A stretch of DNA of 64,000 nt from the NCBI GenBank assembly GCA_029339195.1, contig JAPTJF010000344.1:1-64000 (forward strand), in the 5' to 3' direction. Under the pieces are notes generated by a model. That model did no database searches, was not told where the DNA came from, and worked only from the letters and a program-made list of their open reading frames with translations. The translations under genes and the position numbers were made by a program. Position 1 is the stretch's first letter. The number at the start of each line of letters is the position of its first letter. The DNA is from Micractinium sp. NFX-FRZ (Eukaryota; Chlorophyta; Trebouxiophyceae; Chlorellales; Chlorellaceae). Shown one piece after another: positions 11,301-23,049 of the stretch.

Positions 11301-14300
11301 AACGAGGCAACGGTCAGTATCAGGCAGACGTGTTCAGCATCCTGCCAGGGTCTTGCCGACCGCCAGCGGCTGCAGGCGGCGCAAAAGGAGGCGAGCGGAC
11401 ACAAGGCGCTGCACTTGGGAGCAGCTGCACGGCAACAGCTGCCCTACAGGCGGCCAGGGAGGGCAGAGCACAAGCAGGGCAGCACAGGAAGGTGTGCGCC
11501 AGGGCTGAGTGCGAGTGGGCGCAGCTGCACCCCGCTAGCAGGCCCTTGCCAGGCACTCCCACTGCCCTGCCCGCTGCCCCCTCTCACCCGCCACCAGCCC
11601 CAAGAACCATCCCATTTCTGCCATCTCCATCCCCCCTCTCTGCCAGCTCACCCGTCACCAGTCCCACCAGCCCGCCGATGAGCGTCACCGCCATCTCCAC
11701 AAACACCTTGGGGGGCACAAACACCTGCAGAGGGGAACCGGAGGGGTCCCTTCTTAGCAGCACATACACAACGGGTTGGGTTATGATTAGGCAAGTGCTG
11801 CTGGGTTCAGTGACATCTCCACAAACACCTTGGGGGGCACAAAACACCTGCAGAGGGGTGGTTGTGCAGCCACCCAGGAACGCATGCACAAAGGATTGGG
11901 TTCTTGTCATGAATGCGGGTGCCGAGGTTGCTACCATTTCACCGAACACCTGCGGCGGCACATGCAACACCACATGGGTGGGCGGACGCTTATTACACAC
12001 ACGGCAGCCCCCGGCGCCTGTCGTTTGCTCCCAAAGGCATTACCAGTCACGGTTCGGCCCCATGCCTCGTGCACAAGAGGGAGAGCAAAATAAGGAAGAG
12101 TAGTCTATTTCGAGTGCATTGCCCCACCTTTTTCTCGGGCATGGTCATTCCAGGTTGGCACCCTAACATACGAGCAACATAAGAGAAAGCAAAGAAGAGG
12201 CACGCACCCACACCGCCCTCCCACCTTCTTCTCGGGCATGACCATCTCCAGGTCGGCCATGGGGATCCCCCGGAACTGCTTGATCTCGATGTTGCGCTGC
12301 AGCCAAGAAGAGAAAGAAAGACAAATGCACGGTATGCCCACGTGGGGAGCTGCTTGATCCAGACGTTGCGCTGCCGGGGTGCAGGGGAAGCAGGAAAGCA
12401 AGAAGAGGCGGTGGGCATGAGCACAGCATCGCACAGCATGGCACAGCACAGCACAACACAGCACACGGCACAGCACACGGCACAGCACAGCACAACACAG
12501 CACACGGCACAGCACACGGCACAGCACACCTCGCCACGGCACGACGCAGCATAGCACAGCACAGCATGCACAGCGCATGACCCAGGTCACACCTTCATGA
12601 ACTGCGGGTCCGCCTCATTGATGATGTCCACCTCGCTGGCTGGGGCCTGCAGAGGCTTAAATCCAGTTATGTTTGTCTGCTTTGACTTGTTTTTTCCGGT
12701 TTCCGAGTTGCTGCAGGCATGCCGTACAGCAGCACACACCGCACTGCGCAATCACCGTGTCAACCTTGTCGGGCACCGCCGGAGGAGAGAGCACCGCCAC
12801 GCCCCTGAAGCACGGCGTCGTGCTCTCTCGGCAGCAACCTTCCGTGAAAACAGGACGCAAGCACATCGCCTCAAGACACCTCCGCCCTACACAATCGTTA
12901 CCCTGCCCTACACATGTACCGCAGTGTCCCGCTCGACCGCTCCCCTCTCTCACCGGCTTGTCGGGCACCGCCGCACGGTAGAGCACCACCACGTCCTTGA
13001 AGCAAGCCTCCTGCAGCTTCACCTTCTTCACCAGCTGCTTAATGACGGACTTGCCATCAGGGAACACCCTGCAGCAGGTTGTGGGGTGGGTGGGGGCAAG
13101 GTGGATGGGTGTGGGTGGGTGGGTGTAGATGAGGCCCTGCGGCCCGGATGCGACCACCTGCCCATGCTGCCCATGCTGTGCGAAATGTGCACTGCTGTCC
13201 CTTGTTCTGCCCAGTACTGCCCGGCGCGCTGCACCATGATGCACTGTGAGGCTACGCTTCTGGCAACAAAGTATTGGGCTGGCTGTGGTCAAATCCCAAA
13301 GTAAGCGCTGTGCTGACCTGGCAAAGGTGCGGCGCTCGATGGAGGTGGAGGCGGCGTGCCGCTTCTGCTTCGCGGCCGCCGCCAGCGCGGCCTACACCAG
13401 GAGAGTGGGCCACATGCCGTCTGTCAACGTGCAAAGGACATGGGTATGCAATATTATACAGACTTGCACACAAACCACCCTAAATACAAGAGCACAACTG
13501 AGCGCACTCACCACTGCATCCGGGTCCACGTCTGCCGTGGCAGCCAGCCCCTTGGGGGCGTCTGGCACAAAACGCTTGATTTTGAGCTGCAATGAATTGA
13601 ACACCAACAGAACACACACCGGGCAGCGTTTGCAGAGGGTGAATGCATGTGCTGGGCAGGGCAGGGTGATCCGGAGAGGCAGCATTCCCGACTGCTGCGG
13701 CCCGGCTGCGCTGGCGCCAGTGCCTAGGCAAGAGTGCGCCTGCCCAGGCCAGCGGCACCGTGTGTCAGCGGCACGCGTGCCAGCTCAGCGGTGTGCCAGC
13801 TCAGCACTCACCGCCTTCATCAGCGCCACAAACAGGCGGTACAGCGGCTGCAGAATCCACATGCTGCAATGCGTTTTCAAGAAAACAGGGGAGGGGAGAG
13901 GCAGGGAGTGAGGCTGGCGGAGTGGGCAGTGAACGCAGCGGCACGGCTCCAGTGGAGCGGGCGCTGCCATTGGTCCTGAAACACCCGATGTCACCCCGCA
14001 TTGAGCACACATACTCTCCCTTCATTTTTCTGAGCTGTGCCTGTTCCCTGCTTTCTTACCGCCTTCCCTCCCCCTCCCTCTGCCAGCTCAGCGCACCTGA
14101 TGAGCAGGTTGACCTTCAGCATGAAATAAGAGCCCTGCATGCTGGCCTGCAGCGGGGCAGCAAGCAGGCAGCAAGAGAGCGGTGTGAGCCAAGAGAAGAA
14201 CGGCGGCTGGTGTCCTTCGGCTTTGATTGATCCAGCCTCTCAACCGATGAGCACATAAAGCATCTGGACCAGGGCACAGCCCTCACCACCTCCACTTGCT

Positions 14301-14611
14301 GGAACACCGTGGTTTGGTCGGATGTGAAATGCAGCCTCTCAACCAACGACTTCATACAAACATCGAACCAAGGCACGGCACTCACCACCTCCACTCCCCG
14401 CTGGAACACCATGATCCGGTCGGCCGTCTCATCCGGAGCGCTGTCCCTCCCCGCCGGGAAGGCAGCCCAGAAGTGGCGCAACATCTGCGGGAGGAAGGGG
14501 CGGGGGCGTTGGGCAGCGGGGCGGGTGAGGGTGGGGGTGGGGTGGGGCAAGCGGGCATGTCCCGCCTAGAGGGGTGGGCGGCACAGCAGCAGCAGCGGTA
14601 GCAGCAGCAGC

Positions 14612-14656
<45 letters not shown>

Positions 14657-16463
14657 GGCAGCCAGGCGGTACTGGAGCGGCTGAGGTAGACACGAGGGCT
14701 GGCAGCCAGGGCGCCTAGTCCTGCCGCCTGCAGTGCTTAGCTGGAATGAACACATCAATCCCCCTCGCGTGCATGCCCCTCCCACCCACACCTCTGTGTC
14801 CATCGCATCCCACTTCACGTCGCACGGCAGTGTGAACTGCACAGCGGGCACGGAAGGGGCAGGGGCAGGGGTCAGCAGGCGCAGCGGGGTCGGCAGGCAC
14901 AGCATGGACAGCGGGTAAATCGGAGGCACAGCAGGCACAGCACTGTGGTCGGCAGGCACAGCATGCGCAGGTCAGGCAGGCGGGCCGCCCCACCAGGAAG
15001 TCCTCCGCCTGCGCCGCCTCCCACTCCCCCCTGCTCAGCATGCGGAACTGGCTGGCCTCCATGAGCTGCGGTGAGGTGGAGGCAGGGGCAGGGGTCCGGC
15101 CAAACAACTGGGATTTAGTGTGTTGATTGATCACGGAATGGCGGCACGGCATTGGAGAGCATGGCAGCGTACGGAGCGGAAGCTGGTCCCCATGACCGGC
15201 AGTGGGGGCAGGGCCTGGCCAAATGGCTGGGTGTCATTTGGGTTCTCATTCCTCATGCCAGCAACAAGGGGTTTGCTGTGCTGTGCATGGCAGCCTGGGG
15301 ATCAGGTGGCTGGCCTCCGCAGGTCGTGGTCAGGGTTGGTACATTCAGTGAACCTGACACCTTGTTCTGCATCCGTGTGCAAGCTAGTGTGCACTCCTAC
15401 CTACCTGTGTGAAGTCGGAGAGGAAGCGCAGCTCCTGCTGGTCCAGCTCCTTGGCGGGCTCTGCAAACCACGAAGAAATGTGCAGTAATTTTTCACCCAA
15501 GTAATGTGAAGCGCGGCTTATAGAGGACAGGGGCATACAGAAAGGGGAATGTGAGGCATACAGAACCGGGATGGGGGCATTACAGAGAGGGATCGGGACG
15601 GGACATGCAGAAAGGCGTGCCACCCGGCCGCCCCATGCCGCCGCTCAATCACTCACTGAGGGCCACATCGCTGCGCGCCTCTGCCGCCGCCCCAAAGTAT
15701 TCGTAGTCCGTCTGCAGCCGCCTGCACAGGGCCATCAATAGAATGCTACATCTGAGAAAGCTTCGGGACAATACGCAGGGTGCCTGTTGCGCCATTCAGT
15801 ACTGTCTGCAGCCGCCTACAGGGCATACATCAGCAAAAGAGGGGCCCAGGTGACGAGCCAAGCACACGTGCACGCGCCACCTCTGCCCCCCTGCCACACA
15901 CCCACACACACCCTCACAGTCTTTGATTTATCTTTATTTATTATCTCGCCTGCGCAGGCTCGCGAAGTCGCTGGTGCAGATGCCCTCGATCAGCTGGTGC
16001 ACCACCGGCACAGCTGGCGCCAGCGGGGCGCCAAACACGCCTGCAGGCACGGAAAAAGGCATGGTTGGCATCAGGTGTTCAGTAGTTTGGATAAGAATGG
16101 AGATGTGGGTGTACACACGCCAGCAACGCCAAGGAGGCCACACGCCAGGGAGGCCAGCAAAGCAACAGAGGAGCTAAGGGGAAGGGTCGGGGGCATACAG
16201 AGCAGGCAGGTGATGGCGGGGCGGCGGCAGCTGGGCGAAGCAGGACGGGCACTCAGCAGAGGTCGCAGCACAGGGTGGCGAGTGTGCTGTGTCGCCATCA
16301 CAGGAAGCAGTTATAAACGATCCTGCTCTCACCCACCTTTGAAGTAGTCCACCAGCTGCTCATCCGGCACGCTGATGTGGCGCTCAGGCGGGGCAATCAC
16401 GCGCTCCCGCGTCACGATGGTGGCCTGCCGTTGCGGGCCACGAGAGCCGCTGCCGCTGCCCAT
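8382..16463 (-). CDS. DUF3754 (TMEM143-like) membrane protein, 22 exons
   Basis: Exons, 5' to 3': 16463-16337, 16040-15950, 15721-15657, 15460-15405, 15065-14994, 14836-14792, 14484-14386, 14146-14097, 13863-13812, 13586-13512, 13391-13318, 13068-12954, 12646-12593, 12296-12225, 11724-11652, 11249-11164, 10701-10648, 10397-10330, 10095-10031, 9348-9272, 8961-8836 and 8630-8382. Phases close perfectly to 614 aa. Family hallmarks are present in order: VIAPPERHISVPDE near the start, FKDVVVLYRAAVPDKP, IKQFRGIPMADLEMVMPEKK, a hydrophobic helix (EMAVTLIGGLVGLVTG), YTGISLLGG, MLYERTVGSG.TVLNSLVD, REIFVCYCVLL and LDEACEGLL followed by a KIDFGCEE/ALPALLKW pair. DUF3754 proteins are membrane proteins of unclear role in organelles of plants and animals (TMEM143). 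Intron 2 has a GC donor. An upstream in-frame Met at 16688 is possible. Many introns hold diverged copies of the neighbouring exon edges. Confidence 0.9.
9946..10022. repeat. (CCCCG)n GC-rich microsatellite
   Basis: Pentanucleotide tracts in an intron of the DUF3754 gene, interrupted in the middle, next to a C-rich pyrimidine stretch that also includes a run of about 14 C near 9773-9786. Such sequence is prone to slippage and to assembly error. Confidence 0.85.
10903..10949. repeat. Interstitial plant-type telomeric repeat
   Basis: About six degenerate CCCTAAA/CCCTAAAA units in a row within the DUF3754 intron between exons 16 and 17. Plant and Chlorella telomeres end in TTTAGGG, the complement. 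Interstitial copies of this kind are usually left by double-strand-break repair. Confidence 0.85.
12420..12560. repeat. CAGCACA-type minisatellite in intron
   Basis: Tandem units built from CAGCACA and CACGGCACAG in the DUF3754 intron between exons 13 and 14. On the minus strand they give spurious Cys/Val-rich ORFs, which should not be annotated as genes. Confidence 0.85.
14583..14655. repeat. (AGC)n microsatellite in intron
   Basis: A trinucleotide run of more than 20 units, partly interrupted, in the DUF3754 intron between exons 6 and 7. It produces poly-Ala, poly-Ser or poly-Cys in shadow frames and carries no protein signal of its own. Confidence 0.9.
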
Positions 16464-17372
16464 GCTGGCTCGCGCTGCTGCCTCCGGGCGTGGTGTACGG
16501 GGTGCTGCTGCTGCTGCGGAGGCTGCTGCTGCTGTACGCCGTGCACACTGGCAGCGGGATGGAGAGCTGCGGCCAAGGGGGGCACACCAGGGGGGTGTCG
16601 GTGGGGGCCCGAGGGGGTCGCACAAGGTGTCAGGCCAGGCGTCCCTGCGCGGAGCGGCTGAGCCAAGCCGGCAACCCTTAACGCACATGGGACGTTATTA
16701 TGGTGCAGCAGCACAGCGGCCTCCTGCTGGCTGACATGTGCAAGGAGCCCGGGGCACCGCTTGTAGCGGCACCTGGGGCGGCGGCAGCCCGCAAGCAGTG
16801 TGCAGTACCGGGCCTGCGGCGGCCCTGGTGCTCGCAGCGGCCCGCAATCACTGTGCCACATGTATCCGAGCGCCCAGGAACAGGTACAGAGCAACGGGCG
16901 CGCCCTTTCACATGTTTCCCCCCTGGCTTTTCCGAAACCCGGTCAGTCGCTAGGGAGCCGATGCCTGCATCTCACACACCTGTGTATCCAATTGAGCACA
17001 GAGAGCGCGACGGCCGGGGGGCAGCTCTGCACAGGTGCGCAGTGGAGCGCTCAGACTGGCAACCTTTCGGGCTCTGCAAGCGACGTTGCACAATAGCTCA
17101 ATCTGGCATACGGCGACGAGGTAGGCCGCTTGCTCGGAAGCTGGTCATCTTCAGAAACCTTGCTGCCAGCATGGCGGCACTTAGCCTCGAGGGCTTGGGC
17201 AGTGCTTGGGCAGTTGATTGCGTCTGATCTCTTCAATCGACAGGTGCTACAAGACGCCCGCTTTGCACCTCAGTTTGCGAAAACAACCCTTGCGGCGCCC
17301 GCTGCTATTTGCCCACTGGGCTGTTTTGACCATCTTGGCAGGCGCAGCAAGCTTCCAGCCAGCGTGAATCCG
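16464..17372. promoter_or_regulatory. Divergent promoter region, about 0.9 kb
   Basis: Separates the starts of the DUF3754 gene (-) and the 249-aa unknown gene (+). It may hold an N-terminal extension of the DUF3754 protein, because the frame is open up to a Met at 16688. No recognised promoter motif was found. Confidence 0.4.
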
Positions 17373-20300
17373 ATGTCAGATGCACCAGCCCACCGCGGCG
17401 CCGGCCCCTTGGCAGGCGGCGGTGGCGGCACCGTAGCGGCGGCAGCAGCGGCGCCCTGCGCGCCCTACACTCTCCTCGATGTGCGCAGCACCCCTGTGCC
17501 CCTCAAGCTGACCTGGTAAGTGTTCTTCAGTGCAACGGCATTGCAGCACGCCATGTTTCCGCCCGCCTGGCTCCCAGCATCTTGCCCATCGAATCGACAG
17601 ACGTGCGCAAGCAAAGCTGGTGCTGGCAGCGGGGCGCAGCATTGGGGGTGCAGAGGCAGCAAGGCGGGGTGCCCGCGGCCTCCCTAGCATGCCCTCCCTC
17701 TCCGCCGGGCCATCGGTGCCAGAACCCACTTTTGGTATGTCTGTGTACGTAGCACCCAGCAGAGGCAAGCAGTCCCCTCCAAGCGGGGCGTGCCTGCCAG
17801 CCCTCCCTGACAGCAAGAGGACTTGCCCCCCTGCCCGCCCACCCCTACCCCCACCCCCCACTCCCCACCTGCCCCGCCTGCCTGCCTGCAGGGCCCGTGA
17901 CGGCGTCTACCCCGCTGCCCTCTGCCTGCGCAAGGATTTTAAAGTGGCAAACCTGCTAAAGTGAGTTCCTGCATCACACCAGCAGCAGGGGGTTGCGCCG
18001 GGGGGCTTGCGGGGAATGTGCAAGTGTCCTGCTCCCTGCCAGAGGGATGCATGCCTTTGCCCACCTCCCCACCCTGGATGGTTTAAGTGGCCCTCAGCGG
18101 TACGCCCATGCATGCCACGGCAGACAGGCAAACTGGTGGGACAGCAGAGCAGGCGGGTCCCCCTCGTTGCCCACTGCACCCCCACCACACGCACCTGCTG
18201 CACCCCCGCCCCGTTGCTGTGGAACAGGCGCACATCCGAAACAGCGGATGCCTCCCTGCCAAAATCACTCCCAGCCACATGGCCACCGTCTGCACATACT
18301 TCCACGTTTTGGTCCTTGCGCCGGTTGACAGCAAAGGGGGCTGAAGCACACGCGTCCACGCTTGGTGCCTGGGCAGGTTCGCAGCCTAGGCGGACCTCAC
18401 GCTGCCGAACCCACCCCACTGTTGTACTTACTTCTAAGTCCTGTTTGTTGCATGTGCAGGTTCACAGCCAAAGCGGACCTCACGCTGCCGGACCTCCAAA
18501 TCGTGTGCGGCTTCTCTTGCAAGGTGTGCTGGGGGGTGGGCTGCATGCACATAATGCGTGTGTTATGCCATGCTGTTTGACATCAACTGGTGGTTCTTCT
18601 GACACTTCCGGACTGCCACATCATCTGCAGTGCTCCCTGTGCCCGCGGATGGCAATGTGATTGGTCTCGTTAGCTCGGACAGTCACCCTAGCCCCAGATG
18701 ACTCAAACCCTGCGCTTGGTCCCGTGTCCTTATGCAGGACACGGTGTTCCACGGGCGGTTCAGCGCCAACCTGGCGGCCCGCATGGTGGAGTACCGGTGA
18801 GCTGGCGTGCTGGGCATGATGGGGCAGGCAGGCAGGCAGGCACGGCAGGCGCTGCTGTAACCAGCACCCTGCGTTCACATTATGACGGTCTTGTGTGCTA
18901 GCACCCCTCAAGAATCCCTGGCCCTGCTTCCCCCTGGACTGTGCCTGCAGGAAGAAGTTCATGCTGCCCAACGGCTCTGCCCTGGCGGTCAGCGCTGGCC
19001 TGCAGCACACGGGAGGTGAGCGGGCACTTGCCTCCCAGGGGGCATGCATCTCAGTGGCTGCCCCGCCTCGTCTCCCTCACCCTTCCCCGCCCATTTCAAT
19101 GGGCAACCGCTGCCGCTGCTGAAAGCTCACTTGCCCCTGCGGTCTGCATACCTGTGTGCCTTGACGGCCACCCCTCCCTCCTTCTGCCCACCTCCCCTTG
19201 CCATTGTACCCAATGCTGTCACTCAGAGGAGAGTTGCCTCCTGCACTACCCACCCATGATTGCAGACCCGCTGGATGGCCGGCTGCTGCGGGACCAGTTC
19301 AAGCCGCTGCTGTCCGCCCAGCTGCTGTTTGGGGACCTGGGGGGGCGGGGCAGCGGCAACGTGGTGCTCACGGGTGGGTGGGTTGACCCTTTCCCTCCCT
19401 CATTTTTGTTTCCTTTAATGTTGTGGCTGCTGTTTGGGGACCGGGGGGATGAGGGGAGGGAGCAGCGGGGCAGCGGCAACGTGGTGCTCAGTGGTGGGTG
19501 GGTGGATGATTGCATCTCCATCCCTTGATTTTGTGGCTGCTGTTTGGCGAGGGGGTAGGCGGGGGAGCAGCAATGTGGCTCATAGGTGTTTCGTCAAGAA
19601 TGGACTTCCTCGCTGCATATGCAAGCTGGTGGCGCCACCATGCTTCCAAACGTCTGCCTCCACCTTTCCTGACACCTGTCATTTTTTGCGCTGCGCAGGA
19701 GATGGCTTCAATGTGAAGCAGCGCCTGCCGGTGCCCAGGCGCATGATCGGCTTCAAGTACCCACGGCTGGAGCTGGAGGTGAGCTCCTGAGGGCATGGCG
19801 TGCTGTGCGTTTGTGATGTGGCTTTGTGTTCCCTTGGCAGTGCACACGGGGGTGGCAGGGGCTGATGAGGTAGTGCGGTGGTGAGAGATTTAGTAGTGGA
19901 ATAAGTAGTGGTGTGAGGGGAATAACTTGCAGCTGGAGCTTGAGGCGAGGGGGCGGGGGAGAGAACAGGGAAAGGTGGGTGGAGGGCTGGTTGCAATTAG
20001 CAACGTCGGCGACTGGGGGGGCACTGCTGTGTGAGGTCCTGGGGTGGGTTTGAGGACTCCCTCGAGTCCAGGGAAGTGCTGTGTGCCCACCCACCCACCC
20101 ACCCGCCCCTGCAGGTCTCTTCAACCCTCATGATTCCGTGTGACCACCCACCCGCCCACCCGCCCCTGCAGGTCAATTTTGCCCTCGTGATTCCGTGTGC
20201 CCACCCTCCACCCACCCACCCGCCCGCCCACCCACCTACCCCTGCAGGCCTACTCCACTGTGAAGATCCCGCAGCTCACCACCCGCTACAGCGTGCAGCG

Positions 20301-20733
20301 CGATGGGCTGGCGCTGCAGCGAGGCGCACCCGCAGGCGCCGGGTGCGTGCCTGCCCTCTCGCCCGCCCGCGTGCCTGACTGCCTGACAGCCTGTCTGTTT
20401 GCACCCCTTGTTTGCACGTCCGCAGCCTGCCAGCAGCGGACCCATTGCGTCACGCACGGCATTGCCCTGCCTTGCCCGCGGCCTGCGCCCTGGATGCCAG
20501 TGCGGCTCCACACGCCCAGGCAGGGATTGCCAGGCTGGCGGCCGCTGCCCCGCCCAGCTTCCCACCATGCCGCCGATCCCCCTCTCCTCTCAATCACGTG
20601 CGCCCAACCGACCGTCATGTCACTCAACTTCTAAAACCCACACCACCCTTCCATGCTATGCCGCAGGGCCCCCAGCCAGAGCGAGGCACTGCACCTGCAC
20701 GTGTCATCTACCAACCTTGTCATCCGCCTGTGA
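17373..20733 (+). CDS. Unknown 249-aa protein, nine exons, beta-strand-rich
   Basis: Exons are 17373-17515, 17892-17960, 18460-18523, 18738-18796, 18951-19015, 19266-19373, 19699-19778, 20248-20342 and 20667-20733. Every junction is in phase. After a Gly/Ala-rich N-terminus of about 35 residues the protein is made of short alternating strands (for example PYTLLDVRSTPVPLKLTW, ALHLHVSSTNLVIRL at the C-terminus) with basic turns. This pattern resembles a small beta-barrel or beta-sandwich and would suit an outer-envelope or porin-like protein, but I recognise no family and no diagnostic motif, so the function stays open. Introns 2, 3, 6 and 7 contain decayed copies of adjacent exon edges, and several alternative 3' splice sites of identical type precede exon 8. 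Confidence 0.75.
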
Positions 20734-21906
20734 GCAACCTTGGAGGTTTCCTCAGCCGCCTGTGAGCAACCTTGGACCTTGCAGAGCCACCTGCTGCCAG
20801 CTGGGCGCACCCCTTCCCCCACCAAGGTGGCCATGCGCCTGTCACCAACCCCCCGGCCTGCCGCCAACCAACGACAGGCGTCGCCAGATCGGGGCACCCG
20901 CCCGGCAAACATTTGCTGCCGCCACCTACCCAATGTCCCCCCCTGCCTTGTGACTGACTGCACTTGCAACCACCCTCCCCGCAACGACTGGCAGGCGACT
21001 CTCCCACTGCGCCCCAGCTTCCCAACTCTGCAACTGTGCTCTGCCCAAGCCAGTGACTGTACGAGGCATCCCTTACATGACATGTATGTAGAACTGCCTT
21101 TCAATCATCAGACTACATGTAGTTTGCTGTGGCTCGCACCACGTACAGAACAAAACAACCACCAAATGTTCAGAAAACTGATCAGCTCACTCAAGGCCAG
21201 GGAATGGGAGGAGGCAATGCGGCGACTGCGTTTGGGAAGGCAGAACTGTGTCCATCATGCTGTGCATAGGAGAACATGAAAGGGGCAGGGAGGGTTTGAG
21301 GGAGGCTCCTCAAGTTGAGGGAAAGAAGAGGAGCGGGCGCAGCATCGGCAACGCACGCCAGGAAGCCAGGCCAGCTGCGGCATGACGGACCGCGGCAGGA
21401 TCCTCATCGGCAGCGAAGGCATGCCACTGGGCCAACAGGAGGGGGCCAGCGGCGGCGCACACTCCCACCCACACGGCGGCGGCATTCACCTAGGGGCAGC
21501 GCCGGTAAGAGACGTGCAGATACAGCAGCACAACACGGTTTTTTTCAAACCTGAGCGAACCAACACACTTTCTTGTCTTCATGTGATGTGACCGCAGGCG
21601 ACCGCTGTGGCGCGCCACCCGCCGCCAGCTGGCCGCCATTGCTGCCACTGTTGCTTCGAGGCACGCTCGCCACACTGCAATCCTGGCACCCACATCCTCT
21701 GATATTGCAAACTTCCAGCTTCGAGTCGTGCACTACCTCGCGCCGAAACTGGCCAGCTGTGTCGCGAGACGCGGGTGAAACCTTCACCACCGGCCTCCAG
21801 CCCCACACGCATTTGCTGCAGCCAGAGGATCACGCACGGCCAGACTGCCGCAACAGCCTCCTCCCCAGCTCACCGCTCACGCAACCACTGAACAATCGCT
21901 GACCTC
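20734..21906. other. Intergenic region, no gene supported
   Basis: About 1.2 kb between two rightward genes. Just after the stop of the upstream gene a unit of about 20 bp (CGCCTGTGAGCAACCTTGGA) is repeated with 32-bp spacing. A short ORF from ATG 21382 (MTDRGRILIGSEG) ends in a donor-like site but cannot be joined in phase to the next gene. No other signal was seen. Confidence 0.4.
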
Positions 21907-23049
21907 ATGGGGTGAGTGAGGCTGGCCTTCTGACGTGTGTAAACGGGCAGTGTGCCGGCAGTGTCTCCAAGGCAGCCACTGCGAACGGGGGCTGCCGGCT
22001 GGGCGCTTTGCAGCGGGTGCCTCCACCGCCGGCGCCCCGCTTCCGTCCCTGCCGAGGCAGGCACCCTTCCTTCACATGCCCCCCCCCCACCCATCCCCCT
22101 GCAGCTGCTTCGGCTGCTTCCACGGCTCTGCCAGCACAGTGAAAGACGATGATGCCCTCCTGCCCTGGGCGCCCTTGCCGGGGGAGGGCTCCGCTCGCGG
22201 GTGGCGAGGAGCACGAGGCAGCACGGCACGCGCCCCCGCTTTTGGGGAGGGCGCCCTGCGGCAGGACCCGTGGTCACCCAAGCACCAGCAGGCATCCCCC
22301 ACGAAGCGCCCTGGTGGGTGCTGGACGGGCTGGAAGTGTGGGAGCGTGTGGGACGGTGGCACGCCCAGCAAAGCACCCAGCTGGCGCCGGCGCCGGCGTT
22401 GGGCACCTGCTGTGCCCCTCGGCCGTGCGCCTGTTGCCCGCCTGGCCACGCTCGATCTTGCCGCATTCCTTGCATGCAGTTGTGTGCGACATGCACGAAG
22501 CTGCACAGAGGCTTTTGTGCGGAGCCAATCGAGTGTGTTCACAACAACAACAACAACAACAACAACACACCCCATGCTTCCTTGTCTCGTCCTGCAGGGC
22601 GCTCCCACTACGACCCTTTTGCTGAGTCAGCAGCAGCAGCCTCCGCCCGGGCGGCATCACCCCCGGCCCAGCCCGCCCGCACGCCCTTTGCAGCATCAGC
22701 CGCCCCCGCCGCAGAGGGCGGCTGGCAGAGCGAGCCAGGCTGGGTGCGTGAGCGGGCGCAGGCGCTGGCGGCGGAGGCAGCAGCCGGACACGGTGAGAAG
22801 CCAAAGAGCGGCAGCGGTGGCGGCGTGCTGGGCCACCTGTTCAGCCGGCAGCGCAGCGGTGGGGAGAATGACGGCAGGCAGGACAGCGCTGGCTCCGGCG
22901 GCATCTCTCTGTCCGCCCCGCCTCAGCCGCCCAAGGGGCGGCAGGCGCGCGCGGGCGCGTCACGCCAGAAGCAGCACAAGGGCGGGCAGGAGCAGCTGCT
23001 GCCGCGGGCACCCGCCTTTGGGCAGGGCGCTCTGACCAAGTGGCACTAA
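21907..23049 (+). CDS. Putative lipid-anchored, disordered 221-aa protein (MGCFGCF N-terminus)
   Basis: Exon 1 is only five bases (21907-21911, ATGGG), followed by 22105-22313 and 22598-23049. Phases are consistent and the joined start reads MGCFGCFHGSAS. Gly2 followed by Cys3 and Cys6 is the classic signature for N-myristoylation plus palmitoylation, predicting membrane attachment. The rest is low-complexity, rich in Ala, Gly, Pro, Ser and Gln, so probably disordered. A short motif occurs twice: PAFGEGALRQ near residue 50 and PAFGQGALTK at the very C-terminus. No enzyme domain is visible. The tiny first exon is inferred from frame and motif rather than seen directly, so the start deserves caution. 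Intron 2 contains a CAA microsatellite (about 22541-22567). Confidence 0.65.
22541..22567. repeat. (CAA)n microsatellite
   Basis: Nine trinucleotide units in the last intron of the MGCFGCF gene, shortly before the 3' splice site. Confidence 0.9.

Noticed and set aside
12163..12590. Cys/Val-rich ORFs over the CAGCACA repeats
   Set aside because: They are translations of an intronic minisatellite in several frames.
21382..21504. Possible first exon (MTDRGRILIGSEG...) for the gene ending at 23049
   Set aside because: Its phase does not fit the exon at 22105 and no bridging exon was found; the ATGGG mini-exon gives a consistent model.
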